Shown here in pieces: positions 5,471 through 5,750 of a DNA stretch of 5,750 nucleotides. The notes beneath the pieces were generated by a model. It saw only the letters and a program-made list of their open reading frames with translations. It was not told the DNA's origin and did not search any database. The position numbers were made by a program, and so were the translations under genes. Position 1 is the stretch's first letter; each line of letters opens with the position of its first letter. The stretch comes from Gammaproteobacteria bacterium (GTDB taxonomy: Bacteria; Pseudomonadota; Gammaproteobacteria; Pseudomonadales; UBA3067), in assembly GCA_019090565.1 (NCBI GenBank), contig JAHRVS010000430.1, positions 1 through 5,750 on the forward strand, given 5' to 3'.

Positions 5471-5750
5471 ATAAAAAAAATGGGAGAGGGCTTCGTGGGA
5501 ACACACCTTCTTTTCTCGTTATTTCTCATTCTATTGTTGTATTGCCACATATACCTAACCATTCTTGGTGGGTTATAGGGCTGGCCTTTTTCTGTGTCTT
5601 ATGGCGAATTTTGTCTGATTATGGTGGCCGGTTTTTACCGGGAAAGGCCGCGCGTTTTCTCTTGGTGCTTTGTGGCTTCGGCGTCGTCTATATGGCATAT
5701 GACACCCTAATTGGACCATTGGCAGGCGTTGCATTATTGATTTTAGCGTA
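5467..5750 (+). CDS. tgpA: TgpA-type transglutaminase-like membrane protein, N-terminal part (truncated by window)
   Basis: The start ATG overlaps the DUF58 stop (ATGA), a sign of translational coupling. The frame stays open to the window end, giving 94 codons. A short basic N-terminus (MNKKNGRGLRG) is followed by the hydrophobic stretch SFLVISHSIVVLPHIPNHSWWVIGLAFF split by a small loop. Next come RFLPGKAARFLLVLCGFGVVY and then a D-T-L-I-G-P-L-AGVALLIL segment. This matches the N-terminal DUF3488 membrane part of TgpA proteins, where a G/S-Y-x-T-L-x-G-x-x-AGVALL pattern is typical. Complete members are about 650-700 residues with several membrane helices, a periplasmic transglutaminase-like domain with a Cys-His-Asp triad, and a C-terminal tail. 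The catalytic domain is beyond the window, so activity cannot be judged here. In Pseudomonas aeruginosa the homologue is reported as essential. The assignment rests on both sequence style and the MoxR-DUF58 context. Confidence 0.85.
   Translation, partial: MNKKNGRGLRGNTPSFLVISHSIVVLPHIPNHSWWVIGLAFFCVLWRILSDYGGRFLPGKAARFLLVLCGFGVVYMAYDTLIGPLAGVALLILA

Overview
The window looks like a chromosomal segment of a gammaproteobacterium, possibly a marine or environmental one with moderate GC. That placement is an inference from gene content and protein style, not from a marker gene. It holds the tail of an acyl-CoA dehydrogenase, a periplasmic DUF302 protein, a nitronate monooxygenase-like flavoenzyme and the start of a MoxR / DUF58 / TgpA-type transglutaminase operon. 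Between these core-like genes lies a small accessory stretch of about 1.6 kb.

Left part (1-1842): the last 41 codons of an acyl-CoA dehydrogenase (+ strand) end at a strong, nearly perfect hairpin with A and T tracts on its two sides. This hairpin can stop transcription from both directions. Facing it on the minus strand are a nitronate monooxygenase-family gene (804-1832) and, downstream of it, a secreted DUF302 gene (198-689), probably read in that order.

Middle part (about 1843-3512): a minus-strand gene encodes a small protein with a Lar-like cysteine cluster. Its reading frame appears broken at a run of seven A, and a second frame carries plausible coding sequence for about 49 more codons. 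Directly after that second frame's stop lies a long imperfect palindrome (about 1913-2086). Its ends read TAACA and TGTTA, and its outer boxes come close to the integron attC consensus. Next comes a stretch of almost 800 bases with no convincing gene. It contains a perfect 7-bp inverted repeat and, near its right end, a clean intrinsic terminator on the + strand with no recognisable gene in front of it.

Right part (3513-5750): three tightly packed + strand genes. They encode a MoxR-type AAA+ ATPase, a two-helix membrane DUF58 protein that starts 8 bases later, and the N-terminal membrane part of a DUF3488/transglutaminase protein that overlaps the DUF58 stop by 4 bases and runs off the window. 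This is a widespread conserved operon. The ATPase probably acts as a chaperone-like partner for the membrane proteins, and the transglutaminase-like domain is expected to act in the periplasm.

No clearly new multi-gene system is visible. The best candidates for a second look are the Lar-like gene with its frame break, the attC-like palindrome next to it, and the orphan terminator.
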